Assembly: GCA_905236585.1 (NCBI GenBank)
Contig: CAJOQZ010000192.1
Coordinates: 1 to 6,701, forward strand
Length of the DNA stretch: 6,701 nt
From: an uncultured Lachnospiraceae bacterium
GTDB lineage: Bacteria; Bacillota; Clostridia; Lachnospirales; Lachnospiraceae
Direction: 5' to 3'
Made by a program: the position numbers and the translations under genes. Shown here in pieces: positions 6,119-6,701 of the stretch; the stretch's first letter is position 1; the number at the start of each line of letters is the position of its first letter. The notes under the pieces were generated by a model. That model was not told the DNA's origin and searched no databases. It saw nothing but the letters and a program-made list of their open reading frames with translations.

Positions 6119-6701
6119 ATGCATTACTGTATCGGAGACGTGCACGGCTGCTATGACGAGCTGCTTGCACTGGTGGAAAAAATCGAACAGATCGACCCGT
6201 CGCCCGAGATCATTTTCCTCGGGGATTTTCCGGATCGCGGACCAAAGGTATGGGAAACCTTGAACTGGATGGTGGACCATATCTCTCTTAGCGAACGTTA
6301 CCGCAGCATCCAGGGGAATCATGAGCAGATGATCCTGCAATGGTACCTAAAGTGGATCGAATGGTACAAAAAGCAGCCGCTAAAAAGCCGTTTCCGCCCG
6401 TCGGCAGACGACCCCGACGAGCCGAAGACCGACTATGATTTTTACAACGTGGCAAAGGCGCACAACGCCCTAAAGCCCATCCGCCTGAATAAGTTCATGG
6501 CAAAATTCGTCACAATGCCGTTTCATATGCACATTGAAGTCCCCGGCAGACACGGCTTGGTCGTCTACGATATCGCCCATGCATGGTACACGCCGAAATA
6601 CCCGGACAATTCCTGGGATCAGCAGATGGTAAACCTCTGGGCAAGGCAGTGCGACGGCAATTTTGAAAGCAATCATATCGTCATCCACGGGCATACCCCG
6701 A
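6119..6701 (+). CDS. Metallophosphoesterase, PP1/PP2A-like (partial, 3' end outside window)
   Basis: The first 194 residues of a calcineurin-like phosphoesterase that uses two metal ions to cleave phosphate esters, as in bacterial Ser/Thr phosphatases and ApaH-type diadenosine tetraphosphatases. Ordered motifs are complete so far: GDVHG at 6-10, LGDFPDRGP at 34-42, GNHE at 66-69, a DIAHAW histidine at 154 and HGHTP at 190-194. The reading frame is open to the last base, so only the C-terminal part is missing. Between GNHE and the His154 motif is a long segment with an aromatic helix (WYLKWIEWYKK near 75-85). GDVHG starts at residue 6, so no later start is possible. No ribosome site precedes the ATG and the -10 box ends at 6112, suggesting a leaderless message. 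It is divergent from the DUF2225 operon. The substrate (phosphoprotein or dinucleotide) cannot be told. Confidence 0.88.
   Translation, partial: MHYCIGDVHGCYDELLALVEKIEQIDPSPEIIFLGDFPDRGPKVWETLNWMVDHISLSERYRSIQGNHEQMILQWYLKWIEWYKKQPLKSRFRPSADDPDEPKTDYDFYNVAKAHNALKPIRLNKFMAKFVTMPFHMHIEVPGRHGLVVYDIAHAWYTPKYPDNSWDQQMVNLWARQCDGNFESNHIVIHGHTP

Noticed and set aside
5960..6340. Minus-strand open frame of 126 codons across the divergent promoter region
   Set aside because: It is antisense to the conserved GDVHG, GDxxDRG and GNHE motifs of the phosphatase, and covers both promoters.

Overview
The window looks like a chromosomal piece from a Gram-positive Clostridia-type bacterium, most likely a Lachnospiraceae relative. 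The reasons are strong AGGAGG-type ribosome sites, a lipoprotein-type solute-binding protein, a DUF2225 zinc-ribbon protein, and a soluble PAS/PAS hybrid histidine kinase of the kind common in that family. This assignment is an inference from gene content and style, not from a marker gene. No RNA gene, insertion sequence, CRISPR array or origin was seen.

Layout: positions 1-94 are a non-coding leader with a long imperfect inverted repeat (2-40), a candidate promoter (39-67) and a perfect small palindrome (64-81). Then come two plus-strand genes joined by an ATGA stop/start overlap: a six-helix membrane diguanylate cyclase (95-1264) and an extracellular family-1 solute-binding lipoprotein (1261-2502). 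Six bases further on, an opposing three-gene minus-strand operon ends. Read in its own direction, that operon is: a DUF2225 double-CxxC protein (5947-5093), a hybrid sensor kinase with a TTG start (5071-2954), and a small PNPOx-like flavin-fold protein (2901-2509). A good sigma-A-type promoter lies just upstream of it (-10 TATAAT at 5991-5996). Divergent from it is a metallophosphoesterase of the PP1/PP2A-like kind (6119 to the window end, 3' end missing). Its extended -10 box stops only six bases before its ATG, and it has no ribosome site, so its message may be leaderless.

How the genes may work together: the window is dominated by signalling. The cyclase and the lipoprotein are translationally coupled, and no ABC permease is present in the window. 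The simplest hypothesis is that the lipoprotein is an orphan ligand receptor that feeds the membrane part of the cyclase and so sets c-di-GMP level, rather than a transporter subunit. The minus-strand operon holds a complete kinase-receiver protein without a visible output partner. The divergent phosphatase gene shares its 171-base intergenic region with that operon. The cyclase-lipoprotein pair and the leaderless phosphatase start are the two items most worth following.
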